This document shows positions 15,897-25,257 of a DNA stretch of 64,000 bases, piece by piece. Under the pieces are notes generated by a model, which searched no databases, was not told the origin of the DNA, and was given only the letters and a program-made list of their open reading frames with translations. This stretch comes from Thermococcus sp. M39 (lineage in GTDB: Archaea > Methanobacteriota_B > Thermococci > Thermococcales > Thermococcaceae): positions 248,001 to 312,000 of the forward strand of contig NZ_SNUG01000003.1 of NCBI RefSeq assembly GCF_012027325.1. The letters are read 5' to 3'. Position numbers and translations under genes: made by a program. Within the stretch, counting starts at the first letter, position 1. Each line of letters opens with the position of its first letter.

Positions 15897-18350
15897 TTAG
15901 CCGGAAAAGCTCTTGATTATGTGCTTATAGTAATACCAAAGCCCTCTGATTATGTCCCTCACTTCTATCATTGTGAAGAGGGGTGTTCTGTCAATGAACT
16001 TGGCCGTTTCTTCCCAAGTGTGAGCTTGAAGGACGCGGTAAATCAAGAGTAAAATTTGACGTTCATCCAGATATGGTCTCATCCAGCCATCAAGGAAGTA
16101 GAGCTTCACTATTGGCTTCACTGCATCAACTACAGTATCATAGGTAAGGACTTTACCAACAAACATTTCCAATCTTCTTATCTGAGTCTTTGTCAGATGT
16201 ACTGGATAATCAACCGCCTCACCAAAGGGACTCTCAAAGAGCCATCTTGCAATCTCTGGCTCCAAATCTCTGTGAGTGTCTCCAAGCCAGTCTAACAGTC
16301 TAATCCTGAACTCTGCATTTGCCTGCTTCACTATCTGCTTGGTCTTTTCACTTATGGGCTTAATTACTATTGCCGTATATTCACCGCTAACTGGGTTTCT
16401 TGAAGGACTTAGGTGAACGACGGCAAAGCCGTTTCTAATCCAGAACCTAATCAGCTCTTCACTAGCCCCAAAGCCTGAGCCAACCCAGTCGTAGCCTTTC
16501 TCTTCAGCTTCTTTTATGAGCAGTTCAAGGGCTTTGCTTCCAAGCCCCATGTCCATAGCGTCTGGATGCGTAGCAATCCTCACGACTCTGTATCCTTTGA
16601 GCTTTGCGAATTCTTTGGCATAGTGGTGCTTGACCATCATATCTGGGATTATGTTTCCTCTCGGCTTGTAGCCCTTTGCCATCTTTTCAATTACACCCTT
16701 CGGAATTCCTCCCTCTTTTGCAATTTGAATAGCACACACTATCTTGCCGTTTTTCAATCTCAATACACGGGCTTCGTGATGTGGAGCATCTGCAAGCAAA
16801 GCTACATCGCTTGGTCTGTTGCGGTAGTGAGCTAGAACATAAATTCCGACGAAGTGCTTCAAGTCCTCCCTGTCATTCTCAAACCAATCATCTAGGTCTG
16901 GCTCTTCAAAGTAAACTTCCTTTTTCCTAATCAGCTCATAATCCTCTTCCGTTAGCGGCACTGGCTCCGCATCCAGCAAAAGTACATCAAAGAGCCACTT
17001 TTCAATTGGGTCTCCGCTGGAGTATCTAATTGGGACTGAGAGATGGATTTCTCTAAATTCTCGCTTTTCCTTCGCTTTCTTTAGGAATTTAACAGAGAAG
17101 CCTCTTCCCGCACCCTCGTAGCCATGAATGGTTGAGGAATAAATAACTTTTGGCTTTTCAAGATATTTGTGAAGAATTGGAACGTGAATACCAGCAGCTT
17201 CGTCAAGAACGTAAACATCAGCATTTTTCTTGTATCCTTGAGTTGGTGGATAGTATCTCAACCCAATGCCTTTGGCATAAAGCTCCTTTATGAGGTTCTT
17301 CTCCGTAACGACTTTGACTTTATAGCCAAGAATCTCCAAGCTCTTCTTTGCAAATCTGAATAAGCTCTGCACATTCTCCAATTCTGGAGCTGTTATTACT
17401 GCTCTGAATCTTCTCCTCTTTGAAGACAAGGCTAAGCCGACAACACCAATACCAACGCTCACACTTTTTCCTCTTCCCCTATCAGCTGTGAGGACGACCA
17501 TGCCATCATTTTCTATTAGCTCCTCAAGATTCCTGAGAACCTCAACTTGGCCATTTGTGAGGCACAGTTCATAAAGCTCTCTTGGAAATCTAGTTTCCTC
17601 GGGGACATCGATTTTTTCTCTCTCTGGAAGCTTTGCCTGACTCTTGTTTTTCTCTGGCTTCTTCAGAAGCTTTTGATTTTCGGCATTCACTATGTATATC
17701 CCCTCATGCTTCTCAAATTTTCTAATTAATCTCCTATTAAAGCGCCTCTTGACGTCATCAATGGTGTATGGAGGGGTTACGAGGTTCTTGTGGAAGCCAG
17801 TCCACATATTTTTCCACTTTTCAAATGGATTTGTGAGGACAAAGATTAAGCCACCGCCCCTAACCGTCTCAATTATCCTGCCCAAATCGTTGGGAGAGAA
17901 GTCATAGCTCAAATCGAGGATTAGCAAATCAAAAGTCCTGCCGAGAATATCGCTCGTATATTTGAACGTGACCTTTGTAAGCTCGGCATTTTCACCTGCC
18001 AAGATGTCAAAATGCTTCCTAAACTCTTCATAGCGAGCTCTTCCAAATGTTCCTTCTCCGAGAGCATCAGTAGCATATAAAACCTCAACCTTCCCCTCGC
18101 TCTCATCTCTCAGCTTTCTCGCAATTAATTCATCAATTAGGGAAGATAAAACCCTGACAGAGGCTCCAGCTAAAATTCCAGCTAGCTTTGCTTTATTCAT
18201 ACTCTCTCCTTGAAGAACAATCATCCTTCTGTGAAAGTTCTCCAGTGCCTCGGTCAGAGCTGTTTCAGTGAGCCTTAACAGTGAATCCTTAACCTTCTCT
18301 CCCTTTGCATACTCTCTCACTTCTTTGTCAAATCTAATTTTTACCGTCAT
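15897..18350 (-). CDS. tmcA: RNA cytidine acetyltransferase TmcA (Nat10 homologue)
   Basis: An 817-aa ATP-dependent enzyme that makes N4-acetylcytidine in RNA. In Thermococcales the homologue modifies rRNA, tRNA and other RNAs widely, especially at high temperature. Domain order fits: N-terminal DUF1726-like region, RecA-like helicase module with Walker A TADRGRGKS (288-296) and VYVLDEAAG, GNAT acetyltransferase module with RIATHPDAMDMGLGSKALELL, and a C-terminal tRNA-binding tail. The start is ATG 18350 behind GGAGGTGAGGGA. It lies upstream of the two NYN genes on the same strand, 73 bases apart. Confidence 0.96.
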   Translation of the reverse strand: MTVKIRFDKEVREYAKGEKVKDSLLRLTETALTEALENFHRRMIVLQGESMNKAKLAGILAGASVRVLSSLIDELIARKLRDESEGKVEVLYATDALGEGTFGRARYEEFRKHFDILAGENAELTKVTFKYTSDILGRTFDLLILDLSYDFSPNDLGRIIETVRGGGLIFVLTNPFEKWKNMWTGFHKNLVTPPYTIDDVKRRFNRRLIRKFEKHEGIYIVNAENQKLLKKPEKNKSQAKLPEREKIDVPEETRFPRELYELCLTNGQVEVLRNLEELIENDGMVVLTADRGRGKSVSVGIGVVGLALSSKRRRFRAVITAPELENVQSLFRFAKKSLEILGYKVKVVTEKNLIKELYAKGIGLRYYPPTQGYKKNADVYVLDEAAGIHVPILHKYLEKPKVIYSSTIHGYEGAGRGFSVKFLKKAKEKREFREIHLSVPIRYSSGDPIEKWLFDVLLLDAEPVPLTEEDYELIRKKEVYFEEPDLDDWFENDREDLKHFVGIYVLAHYRNRPSDVALLADAPHHEARVLRLKNGKIVCAIQIAKEGGIPKGVIEKMAKGYKPRGNIIPDMMVKHHYAKEFAKLKGYRVVRIATHPDAMDMGLGSKALELLIKEAEEKGYDWVGSGFGASEELIRFWIRNGFAVVHLSPSRNPVSGEYTAIVIKPISEKTKQIVKQANAEFRIRLLDWLGDTHRDLEPEIARWLFESPFGEAVDYPVHLTKTQIRRLEMFVGKVLTYDTVVDAVKPIVKLYFLDGWMRPYLDERQILLLIYRVLQAHTWEETAKFIDRTPLFTMIEVRDIIRGLWYYYKHIIKSFSG

Positions 18351-18411
18351 TCCCTCACCTCCGTAAAAAGATGGAAAGGAAGTTTAAAAATCATTGGCCT
18401 AATAGAAATGA

Positions 18412-19506
18412 TCACCTAAAACCCATATGCACTTCATAGTCCCACACAAACCTTGTTATCTTAAGCTTCTTAATGACTTCATAGCAATAAAGGGACAATC
18501 TCTCATACTGCTCTTTAGATAGATAGCCATCAACGTACAGCCTTTTTGCTGTTTTCTCCACCTTAAGTGCTGTTTCAATACTTTTATTAACAGAACAGAC
18601 CGTGTACGGCACATTAATCTCAGTAAGTTCCGAGAGCTTTCTAAATAGTTCATTTCTCTGAGATTCATTTAAGAGGAGAGTTACAGCATAGATATGCGCA
18701 TCATCATAAACTGCCCCTACTGTAAGATTTGGTAGCACAGACTTTAGATAAGCAACGCTTTCATTGTTGAGTTTAATATTCCATTCCTCATAGCAACTGA
18801 CGTTTCCGTACACCAGCGAAGAGCTACTCTCTTCAAGATGCATGTCCAAGTAACAGGGAGCATGACTCTCCTCAAGGGAAAGTCCATACAAGATTAGAGG
18901 GAAAACAACCAGAGCTGATATTGTGACAATTAGAAGATCTTTAAGCTTCTCATTAACCTTAACTTTCCTCTCGAACTGCTCAAGGAATATAGCGAGCAGA
19001 ACAATGCCTATCAGAAAACCAAATTGATGGAAGATGAATGAGTAAAACGAAATCCAAGAGAAGCCTAAGTTCAAAACAGCTGTCTTGTCTAGTCTTTTCA
19101 GTTTATTAATCTGTTCTTGATTCTCAGAATACCTCCACACGAGCTCATAAAGCCGTTTGGTGTCATTAGTCGTCGGAATCTCGGATAAAATCTTATACTG
19201 CTCCGAATACAGAATGCGAAGCTCCTCATACATCTTGTCGGTCTCATTATATTCCAGCTTCAAGGGCAGAGCCCTTTTGAGGTATATCACAGCGTATTTC
19301 TTACAACATGCAGACTGTACTTCCCCGTAATGTTCAGCAATCTTTAGGGAGAGGAATTTTGATACTCTTGGCTTATACCAGATGTATACCGGAGAAATAG
19401 ACTTATCTTGAGGATATTTTGAGAGTTCCCACTTAGCTAATGCCTCATCAATTACCGGAAGGATGACCAACAGCATAACTACAGCAATTGTTTTCTTTCT
19501 TCTCAT
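18412..19506 (-). CDS. Membrane protein of unknown function
   Basis: A 364-aa protein I do not recognise. Start at ATG 19506 behind GTGATTACC; an upstream in-frame codon at 19551 adds 15 residues without a binding site. A hydrophobic N-terminal segment (signal anchor) is followed by a charged, helical extracytoplasmic region, two membrane helices around the middle (FYSFIFHQFGFLIGIVLLAIFL and LLIVTISALVVFPLILYGL, both shortened here at the ends) and a second outside domain. Paired cysteines (SACCKKY, APCYLD, VSCYE, TVCSVN, SLYCYE) suggest disulfides. It precedes tmcA on the same strand but with a 61-base gap. Confidence 0.7.
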   Translation of the reverse strand: MRRKKTIAVVMLLVILPVIDEALAKWELSKYPQDKSISPVYIWYKPRVSKFLSLKIAEHYGEVQSACCKKYAVIYLKRALPLKLEYNETDKMYEELRILYSEQYKILSEIPTTNDTKRLYELVWRYSENQEQINKLKRLDKTAVLNLGFSWISFYSFIFHQFGFLIGIVLLAIFLEQFERKVKVNEKLKDLLIVTISALVVFPLILYGLSLEESHAPCYLDMHLEESSSSLVYGNVSCYEEWNIKLNNESVAYLKSVLPNLTVGAVYDDAHIYAVTLLLNESQRNELFRKLSELTEINVPYTVCSVNKSIETALKVEKTAKRLYVDGYLSKEQYERLSLYCYEVIKKLKITRFVWDYEVHMGFR

Positions 19507-19586
19507 GGTAATCACATAAACTTCATGCCGAGGGTATAAATACCTTTCCAATTAGTATTCACTATGATAACTATCGAAACGCTAAA

Positions 19587-19600
19587 TTTTTATATAAACG
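19587..19600 (+). promoter_or_regulatory. TATA box of the first S9 peptidase gene
   Basis: TTTTTATATAAACG at 19587-19600 is a near-consensus archaeal TATA box. It lies 26 bases before the start codon at 19626, so any untranslated leader would be very short, leaving just enough room for the GGTGGT binding site. Confidence 0.6.
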
Positions 19601-19625
19601 ACTTCAAATTTTTGTGGTGGTTTTA

Positions 19626-21533
19626 ATGAAAAAGCTTGACATCAAGGACTTGGGAAAATTCAAACTCGTTGGCGGACTAGATGTCCACAAGAACAAGACG
19701 GCATTCACAGTTACGGAGATAAGCCTTGAAAAAGATGACTACTTCAGCAAAATCTACCTTTATGATGGTAGAAAGGTTATGCAGTTCACAGCTGGTCCTA
19801 AAGATTCAAATCCAAAGTTCTCGCCAGACGGAAAGTTCATAGCCTTTGCGTCGAAGAGAGATAAAGAAAGCAAGGAGAGTGAACTTTATTTAATTCCAAC
19901 GACAGGTGGAGAAGCTAAGCTTTTAACGAGGTTTAAATACGGGATCAACGACTTTGAATTCTCTCCCGATGGAAAAGCTCTCGCTGTTATTTCACCAGTA
20001 GAAATTGAACGCAAAAAGGAAAAGGATGATGTCCACATAATCAAAGAGATACCTTTCTGGTTCAATGGGATAGGCTGGATTTACGGAAAGAGAGCCCAAA
20101 TTTTCTTAGTTAACACAGAGAGCGGGAGAAAGAGAAAGCTAACTAAAGGAAAACTAAACATCCTAACTCTCAAGTGGAGCGACGATGGAAGTAAAATTTA
20201 CTTCGTTGCTCAAGAAGACAGAGAAAGGAAGCCAATGATAAGCGACCTTTACGTTTTAGATGTTAAGAGCAAGAAGATTGAAAAGCTCACCGATTCTAAG
20301 TGGCGTATTGGAGACTTTGTGATAATTGATGAGAAGAACTTTGTTTTAAGGATGAGCACCCTTGAGAAGGGAATACCAACAAACACTCACATTTATCTCT
20401 TCAATGTCGAGACAAAGGAGATTAAAAAGCTCACTGAAAAGCTCGATCGCTCAGCATACAACTCACTTAACTGCGATGTGAGAGGAAAGTCGAGAAATCC
20501 GCTGATTTACAAGGATGGCTGGGTTTACTACATAGCAACAGATGGACCGAGGGCGAACCTCTTTAGAGTAGATTTGGAAGGAAACATTGAGAGAGTAATA
20601 GGCGGCGATAGGAGTATTGAAACTTTTGGAATTGGAAACTACATAGCGTTTATTGCTCAAGATGCAGTAACTCCAACAGAACTGTACATTCTAAGAGACG
20701 GCAAAGAGAAGAAGGTCACAAACTTCAACGAGTGGATCAAGGAGTATAAGCTCTCAAGACCTGAGCACTTCAAAGTTAAGGCAAGCGATGGCGTAGAAAT
20801 CGATGCATGGATAATGAGACCAGTGGACTTTAAAGAAGGCAAAAAGTATCCTGCCATTCTCGAAATCCATGGAGGTCCAAAGACAGCCTATGGCTACTCC
20901 TTCATGCATGAGTTCCATGTTTTAACATCTAGAGGATTTGTAGTGATATTCAGCAATCCAAGAGGAAGCGACGGCTATGGGGAGGAGTTTGCAGACATTC
21001 GGGAGCACTACGGCGAAAGGGACTATCAAGATTTAATGGAAGTCGTGGATGAAGCTTTGAGAAGATTTGACTTCATTGATGCTGAAAGAATCGGAGTTAC
21101 TGGCGGTTCCTATGGTGGCTTCATGACGAACTGGATAGTTGGACACACGAATAGATTTAAGGCAGCAGTCACTCAAAGGTCAATTTCCAACTGGGTGAGC
21201 TTCTTTGGAACGACTGACATAGGCTACTACTTCGCCCCAGATCAAATCGGAGAAGACCCATGGAGCAATTTTGAAGGGTACTGGAAGAAATCACCTCTGA
21301 AATATGCCCCCAATGTTGAAACACCGCTTTTGATAATCCACAGCATGGAAGATTATCGCTGCTGGCTTCCAGAGGCATTGCAGCTTTTCACAGCACTAAA
21401 GTATTTTGGAAAAATCGTTGAGCTGGCAGTGTTTCCGGGAGAAAATCATGACTTATCAAGGAGTGGAAAGCCGAAACATAGAGTTAAGAGGCTTGAGCTG
21501 ATTGTTGGGTGGTTTGAGAAATGGCTTAAGTGA
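19626..21533 (+). CDS. S9-family peptidase (acylaminoacyl-peptidase type), copy 1
   Basis: A 635-aa serine peptidase: N-terminal seven-bladed beta-propeller (repeats such as PKFSPDGKFIAFASKRD and FEFSPDGKALAV) and a C-terminal alpha/beta hydrolase. The catalytic triad is visible: Ser495 in TGGSYGGFMT, Asp576 in SMEDYRCW and His608 in GENHDLSR. It resembles the acylaminoacyl peptidases of Pyrococcus horikoshii and should remove N-acylated residues or short peptides in the cytoplasm. The start is ATG 19626 behind GGTGGT. A paralogue lies at 40679. Confidence 0.93.
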   Translation: MKKLDIKDLGKFKLVGGLDVHKNKTAFTVTEISLEKDDYFSKIYLYDGRKVMQFTAGPKDSNPKFSPDGKFIAFASKRDKESKESELYLIPTTGGEAKLLTRFKYGINDFEFSPDGKALAVISPVEIERKKEKDDVHIIKEIPFWFNGIGWIYGKRAQIFLVNTESGRKRKLTKGKLNILTLKWSDDGSKIYFVAQEDRERKPMISDLYVLDVKSKKIEKLTDSKWRIGDFVIIDEKNFVLRMSTLEKGIPTNTHIYLFNVETKEIKKLTEKLDRSAYNSLNCDVRGKSRNPLIYKDGWVYYIATDGPRANLFRVDLEGNIERVIGGDRSIETFGIGNYIAFIAQDAVTPTELYILRDGKEKKVTNFNEWIKEYKLSRPEHFKVKASDGVEIDAWIMRPVDFKEGKKYPAILEIHGGPKTAYGYSFMHEFHVLTSRGFVVIFSNPRGSDGYGEEFADIREHYGERDYQDLMEVVDEALRRFDFIDAERIGVTGGSYGGFMTNWIVGHTNRFKAAVTQRSISNWVSFFGTTDIGYYFAPDQIGEDPWSNFEGYWKKSPLKYAPNVETPLLIIHSMEDYRCWLPEALQLFTALKYFGKIVELAVFPGENHDLSRSGKPKHRVKRLELIVGWFEKWLK

Positions 21534-21589
21534 TTATTCTCTACTTTTAACTTCTTTTTAAGCATGCCAAAGCAAAAGTAAAAGGAGCA

Positions 21590-22051
21590 TCAAAGCGTAT
21601 AATCCAGAACCTTTCCAGCCTCTTCAATGTGCTCTGGGTAAACATTTTTGACTTCTGGATGCAAAGCCTTGATAACTCTTCCAACGAGCACGAAGAGCGT
21701 TCCTGTTATAGTGGGCAACTCATTAACAACCTCCTCATCAAGCGGCAGATCAGAGGGTATCTTCTTAAGAACGAACTTCCTTATCGGCTCAATTTCAACT
21801 TTCTCATCCTCAATGACAGCTCTGAAGAGATTCATTGAATTCTTGAATCCTTTTGTTAGCGGAAGATGTCTGAGCTTTATTATTCCGGTATTTTCAGCTT
21901 TTGCATTCTCATAGGCCACTTCAAAGAGATCACTGAGCTTCTTCTCAACTATCTCCATCATCTCCTCTGCTCTTGGCTTTATTACTGCTAACTCACATGT
22001 TCTCTCAAGAATCTTCTTGAGTTGAGGATATGGTATTATCATCTCAGCCAT
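21590..22051 (-). CDS. DUF1931-family protein (fused histone-fold pair)
   Basis: A 153-aa protein of the DUF1931 family. Known structures show two histone-like folds in one chain, but the residues that bind DNA in true archaeal histones are not obviously kept. Start ATG 22051 follows GGAGGTGAGAGCG; the upstream in-frame codon at 22060 lies on that site. Helical segments include [13 protein letters not shown]-like start ([18 protein letters not shown]) and [20 protein letters not shown]. The cellular role is unknown. Confidence 0.8.
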   Translation of the reverse strand: MAEMIIPYPQLKKILERTCELAVIKPRAEEMMEIVEKKLSDLFEVAYENAKAENTGIIKLRHLPLTKGFKNSMNLFRAVIEDEKVEIEPIRKFVLKKIPSDLPLDEEVVNELPTITGTLFVLVGRVIKALHPEVKNVYPEHIEEAGKVLDYTL

Positions 22052-22120
22052 CGCTCTCACCTCCTTTCAGCTCTCGCCAATGGAATTTTAGTAACATAAA
22101 GTATATAAAATTTTCGGCCC

Positions 22121-22444
22121 TCAGAGAAAGAGGACAACAATCAACAACACCACAAAGATGAGTGGATCAAAAAGGAACATTGCAACGGCGCTCTCCTTGG
22201 TGGGCTTTTCCGACCCAACTCTCTGAATAAACCAGAGACTGAACAGGAAGCCGACGATAGCGCCGAGGAACCAACCGAGGGGCTCACCGAGGTGGTACCT
22301 CGCGTAGTTTAAGACCATCATAACCAAGAACAGTATGGTCACTCCCAAAGTAGCCTTCCAGATGCTCTTCTGCTTCCCCACGATCACAAAAAAACCCGCC
22401 CATGCTAGGGTGAAAAGGAAGCCTACCGTAAATTCCGCCAGCAT
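22121..22444 (-). CDS. Small membrane protein of unknown function
   Basis: A 107-aa protein with four predicted membrane helices: EFTVGFLFTLAWAGFFVIV, ATLGVTILFLVMMVL, LGWFLGAIVGFLFSLWFI and MFLFDPLIFVVLLIVVLFL. A polar stretch (QRVGSEKPTKES) separates the last two. The start is ATG 22444 with GGGGGTAG upstream. I do not recognise the family. It lies between the DUF1931 gene and PEP carboxylase on the same strand, with a 48-base gap to the latter. Confidence 0.7.
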   Translation of the reverse strand: MLAEFTVGFLFTLAWAGFFVIVGKQKSIWKATLGVTILFLVMMVLNYARYHLGEPLGWFLGAIVGFLFSLWFIQRVGSEKPTKESAVAMFLFDPLIFVVLLIVVLFL

Positions 22445-22492
22445 GACACTACCCCCAACCTAATTACGATGGAAAGTATAAAAGCTTGGCGG

Positions 22493-23923
22493 TCACCCCA
22501 AGAATCCCCTAATGCTCGCGGCTTTGATTATTAACTCCTCATTAATCTCGCCATCCAGTATTTTGTTTGTAATCTCACAGTGTTCCTCATTTCTCTCAAA
22601 TTCAAACAGCTGGCTCATTTTCAGAATGTCCCTTAGGAATTTAAATTTCTCAGCCGATTTAGGATTGAAATACCTAAATGCAAAGCTTAAATCTTTGTAA
22701 ATGCCCTTGTAAACATCACTTATGACCTCAATGTCCTTTTCGCTAAGTGCATTTAATCCAAGAACCTCTGGAGGTATGCCAAGAGAATAAAGAGATGCAG
22801 TAAACTTTATTGCTCTTGGAAGTGCAAAACCATTAACGTCCCTAGCATAACCAAAAAGTCCAATGTGGAGCTTTCTCTTTCTTCTAGAAGGAACAAATTT
22901 CGCAACCTCTCTTATTGACATTGCTAAAGCTTTAATTTGCTTGGAATATTCAATTTCATATTTTCTGAGAAGTGAGAGAATTTGTTCATCAATTGGCTCA
23001 GCTTCCTTTCTCTTTGAGCTTTTAATTTTCTCAACAGCTTTTATAACTTCCTTTGGTGGATTATCATATTTAAATGAGCTTTGAATTGTAAATGTCTGAG
23101 CCCATCTATATTCTTCCAAGACATTTTCAACATTTTCGGGGACAAGGTGGCCTCTAAATGGCGCACTGCCTACACCAATTATCGGATAAATATCAACACT
23201 TTCCGTCTCTTCAAGCTCCTGAAGCTTAAAGAGCGCATATTTATCATAGGTGACAGCGCTCAACATCCCATAATTCATGGCAGGATCGCTCCTCGCCAAG
23301 AAAACACGCTGATATTCAAAGTCCTTCCCATGCAAGTATTCTCTCAGTATTTCAGCCGAGTTTAATATAGCTTCTTTTGTTTCAAAGAGAGGTATTACGT
23401 TAATTTCTTCAGGAAAGAATTCCCCAATCCACTCATATAGCTTTATATCGTAGACTCTCTTGTACTGCTTTCCAACGATATAACGTTTGTACAGCTCATA
23501 GACTCTGTTAATTTCGTTTGCTGAAGTTGTCATTGGGAGGATAACTTCAAATATCGGAGCACTTTCTTCGCCATAAAATATCTTCGAATAATCAGCTGAC
23601 CGGGGAATACTTTCGAGCGTTTCAAGCAAAAGCTTTGCTTCAGTTTTCTCAACGCTGGGATTGGGTACTCTTGGAGTCAACCTAAAATCCTTTCCAAGCT
23701 TATGCTTTCTGAAAAAATGAGGATATCTCTCTAGAAGTTTTTTAACAACAAATTCATCAACTTCTTTTCCTTCGAAATCCCACATTTGCTCTTCTATTCC
23801 TAGAACACTAAAAGCATAAAACGCTTCAATTACTTCGTCCTCACCACTCAGCTGAGGTTCTTGGGCAAAGAAAGGTATATATACATTGTCAGGATGTTGA
23901 GTACTCATTGTTTTTGGTATCAT
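22493..23923 (-). CDS. ppcA: Phosphoenolpyruvate carboxylase, archaeal type
   Basis: A 476-aa enzyme of the archaeal PEPC family, about half the length of bacterial PEPC. It forms oxaloacetate from PEP and bicarbonate, an anaplerotic step. Family hallmarks are present: MIPKTMSTQHPDNV at the N terminus, ILPMTTSANEINRVYELY, FLARSDPAMNYG, and VGSAPFRGHL. I place the start at ATG 23923, behind GGTGGGCAAA; an in-frame codon at 23935 adds four residues and lacks a site. The gene diverges from the NTP-transferase-like gene at 24038. Confidence 0.95.
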   Translation of the reverse strand: MIPKTMSTQHPDNVYIPFFAQEPQLSGEDEVIEAFYAFSVLGIEEQMWDFEGKEVDEFVVKKLLERYPHFFRKHKLGKDFRLTPRVPNPSVEKTEAKLLLETLESIPRSADYSKIFYGEESAPIFEVILPMTTSANEINRVYELYKRYIVGKQYKRVYDIKLYEWIGEFFPEEINVIPLFETKEAILNSAEILREYLHGKDFEYQRVFLARSDPAMNYGMLSAVTYDKYALFKLQELEETESVDIYPIIGVGSAPFRGHLVPENVENVLEEYRWAQTFTIQSSFKYDNPPKEVIKAVEKIKSSKRKEAEPIDEQILSLLRKYEIEYSKQIKALAMSIREVAKFVPSRRKRKLHIGLFGYARDVNGFALPRAIKFTASLYSLGIPPEVLGLNALSEKDIEVISDVYKGIYKDLSFAFRYFNPKSAEKFKFLRDILKMSQLFEFERNEEHCEITNKILDGEINEELIIKAASIRGFLG

Positions 23924-24037
23924 TTTGCCCACCAAAAATGCAGAAATATGAACAATTTAAGTTTTTTGTAAAAATCTTTGATTAAGTGACAAAAACTGGC
24001 AAAAATCTTTTTAAATCCCCATTATATCCATAGTTTC

Positions 24038-24643
24038 ATGCATGCCTATATCTTAGCATTCCCAGAAAAAAGATGGGAGAGCTATCTCATACCTTTGAAT
24101 GAAGAGCCTCTCGTTAAGATAGTTGAGCAAAGGCTCAGAATGGCAAAGAGGATTGATGAAGTCTATACAATCATAAGAAAGGGACAGCTGAAGCGTTTTT
24201 CTCTTCACGTCTCAAATCCCGTTGAAGTTAAAGCCAAAAACAAAATCGAAGCGCTTTACAAAGCTTTACCAGCCTCTGGAGAACTCTTCCTTGTTGAAGG
24301 GAATATGCCGCTGATAATGCCTTTTCTAGTAAATTACCTCTCAACACTGTTTTTAGATTCAGACAGCGAAGCATTAATTCCATCATGGAGCGATGGAACA
24401 TTAGAGATTACACATGCGTTTTATGACGCAAAAGCATTAAAGAGTGCACTAGAGGCTTGTCTGGCAGAAAACGAGAAAAAGCTGAGCTGCATTAAAGAAT
24501 ATTTGGATTACGAAACAGTGAGCATTGAAGAGCTTGCTAAGAGAAATCCTAAAGTAACGCTGAGCTTCTTTAAAGTTAAGAGCAGCTTTGATTTAAGATT
24601 CGCTGAGGAAACACTCAAAAAGATTGAAAGAGGGGAGATTTAA
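24038..24643 (+). CDS. MobA-like NTP-transferase fold protein
   Basis: A 201-aa protein resembling molybdopterin-guanine-dinucleotide transferase-like (MobA-like) proteins: a start in which sugar/NTP handling residues are expected (EEPLVKIVEQRLRMAKRIDEVYTII), an acidic ...LFLVEGNMPLIMPFLVNYL (similar to the G(D/N)MPl motif) and helical C terminus. The classic GGxSxRMG loop is absent; FPEKRWESYLIPL takes its place, so NTP binding is uncertain. ATG 24038 has no Shine-Dalgarno sequence, but TTTTTAAA (24009-24016) lies about 22-29 bases before, so the mRNA is probably leaderless. It is convergent with bioY, overlapping four bases. Confidence 0.6.
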   Translation: MHAYILAFPEKRWESYLIPLNEEPLVKIVEQRLRMAKRIDEVYTIIRKGQLKRFSLHVSNPVEVKAKNKIEALYKALPASGELFLVEGNMPLIMPFLVNYLSTLFLDSDSEALIPSWSDGTLEITHAFYDAKALKSALEACLAENEKKLSCIKEYLDYETVSIEELAKRNPKVTLSFFKVKSSFDLRFAEETLKKIERGEI

Positions 24644-25155
24644 ATAACTCCAGATTTTTTCACCCTGTCCGCAACCACCACAGCAATCCCAGCTTTTATC
24701 AAGTCAATAACAACAAACGGTGCAACACCTACTGCAAAGGCTTTTTCAAAGTTTCCTCCGAAGTAGAAACCCAGTCTAAGCCAGCCTAAGAGATATATAA
24801 CACCAATGCCAATTAAAGAGCCCAGGATATAGCCTTTTAGATTCTCATATCTCTCACCTATCAAGCCAACCAAAAATGCAGCTACTGGAAATGCTATTAG
24901 ATATCCTCCCGTTGGACCATAGAGATAAACGAATCCCCCTTTTAATCCCGCAAAAACGGGCAGTCCGATGGTACCCATCAGAAGGTATATCGCCTGACTT
25001 AGGAAACCTAAACGCGCTCCTAAAATCAACCCGCTGAGCAGAACGAAGAGAACTTGCAGAGTCACTGGCACTTCTCCAATTGGAATGCTTATTTGAGCTC
25101 CAACTGCCGTTAAAGCTGCGAATAAAGCTGAGTATGCAATATCCTTTGCCTTCAT
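24640..25155 (-). CDS. bioY: Biotin transporter substrate-binding subunit BioY (ECF S component)
   Basis: A 171-aa protein with six membrane helices. Family motifs are clear: ALFAALTAVGAQISIPIGE near the start, VPVTLQVLFVLLSGLILG, and GPTGGYLIAFPVAAFLVG. It captures biotin at the cell surface and works with the ECF ATPase and EcfT, encoded 2.4 kb downstream in the opposite orientation (27549-29098). The start is ATG 25155 behind GGGAGCTAAA. The promoter region is shared with birA and holds a candidate BirA operator. Confidence 0.95.
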   Translation of the reverse strand: MKAKDIAYSALFAALTAVGAQISIPIGEVPVTLQVLFVLLSGLILGARLGFLSQAIYLLMGTIGLPVFAGLKGGFVYLYGPTGGYLIAFPVAAFLVGLIGERYENLKGYILGSLIGIGVIYLLGWLRLGFYFGGNFEKAFAVGVAPFVVIDLIKAGIAVVVADRVKKSGVI

Positions 25156-25179
25156 TTTAGCTCCCTCCGCTGTTTTATT

Positions 25180-25213
25180 TTGGTTAACTTTTAAAATTTT
25201 TGTGATTAACGAA
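25180..25213. promoter_or_regulatory. Candidate BirA operator between bioY and birA
   Basis: TTGGTTAAC (25180-25188) and ATTAACGAA (25205-25213) form an imperfect inverted repeat (7 of 9 positions) separated by 16 bases. This is the spacing and GTTAAC-like character described for BirA boxes. The presumed bioY TATA element (T/A-rich stretch 25189-25201) sits between the half-sites, and the birA TATA-like CTTTTTAAC (25218-25226) follows. Binding of biotinyl-AMP-loaded BirA would then shut off bioY. Confidence 0.55.
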
Positions 25214-25257
25214 AATGCTTTTTAACGCTCAAGGCATAGTAAAATCACGTGATAAAG

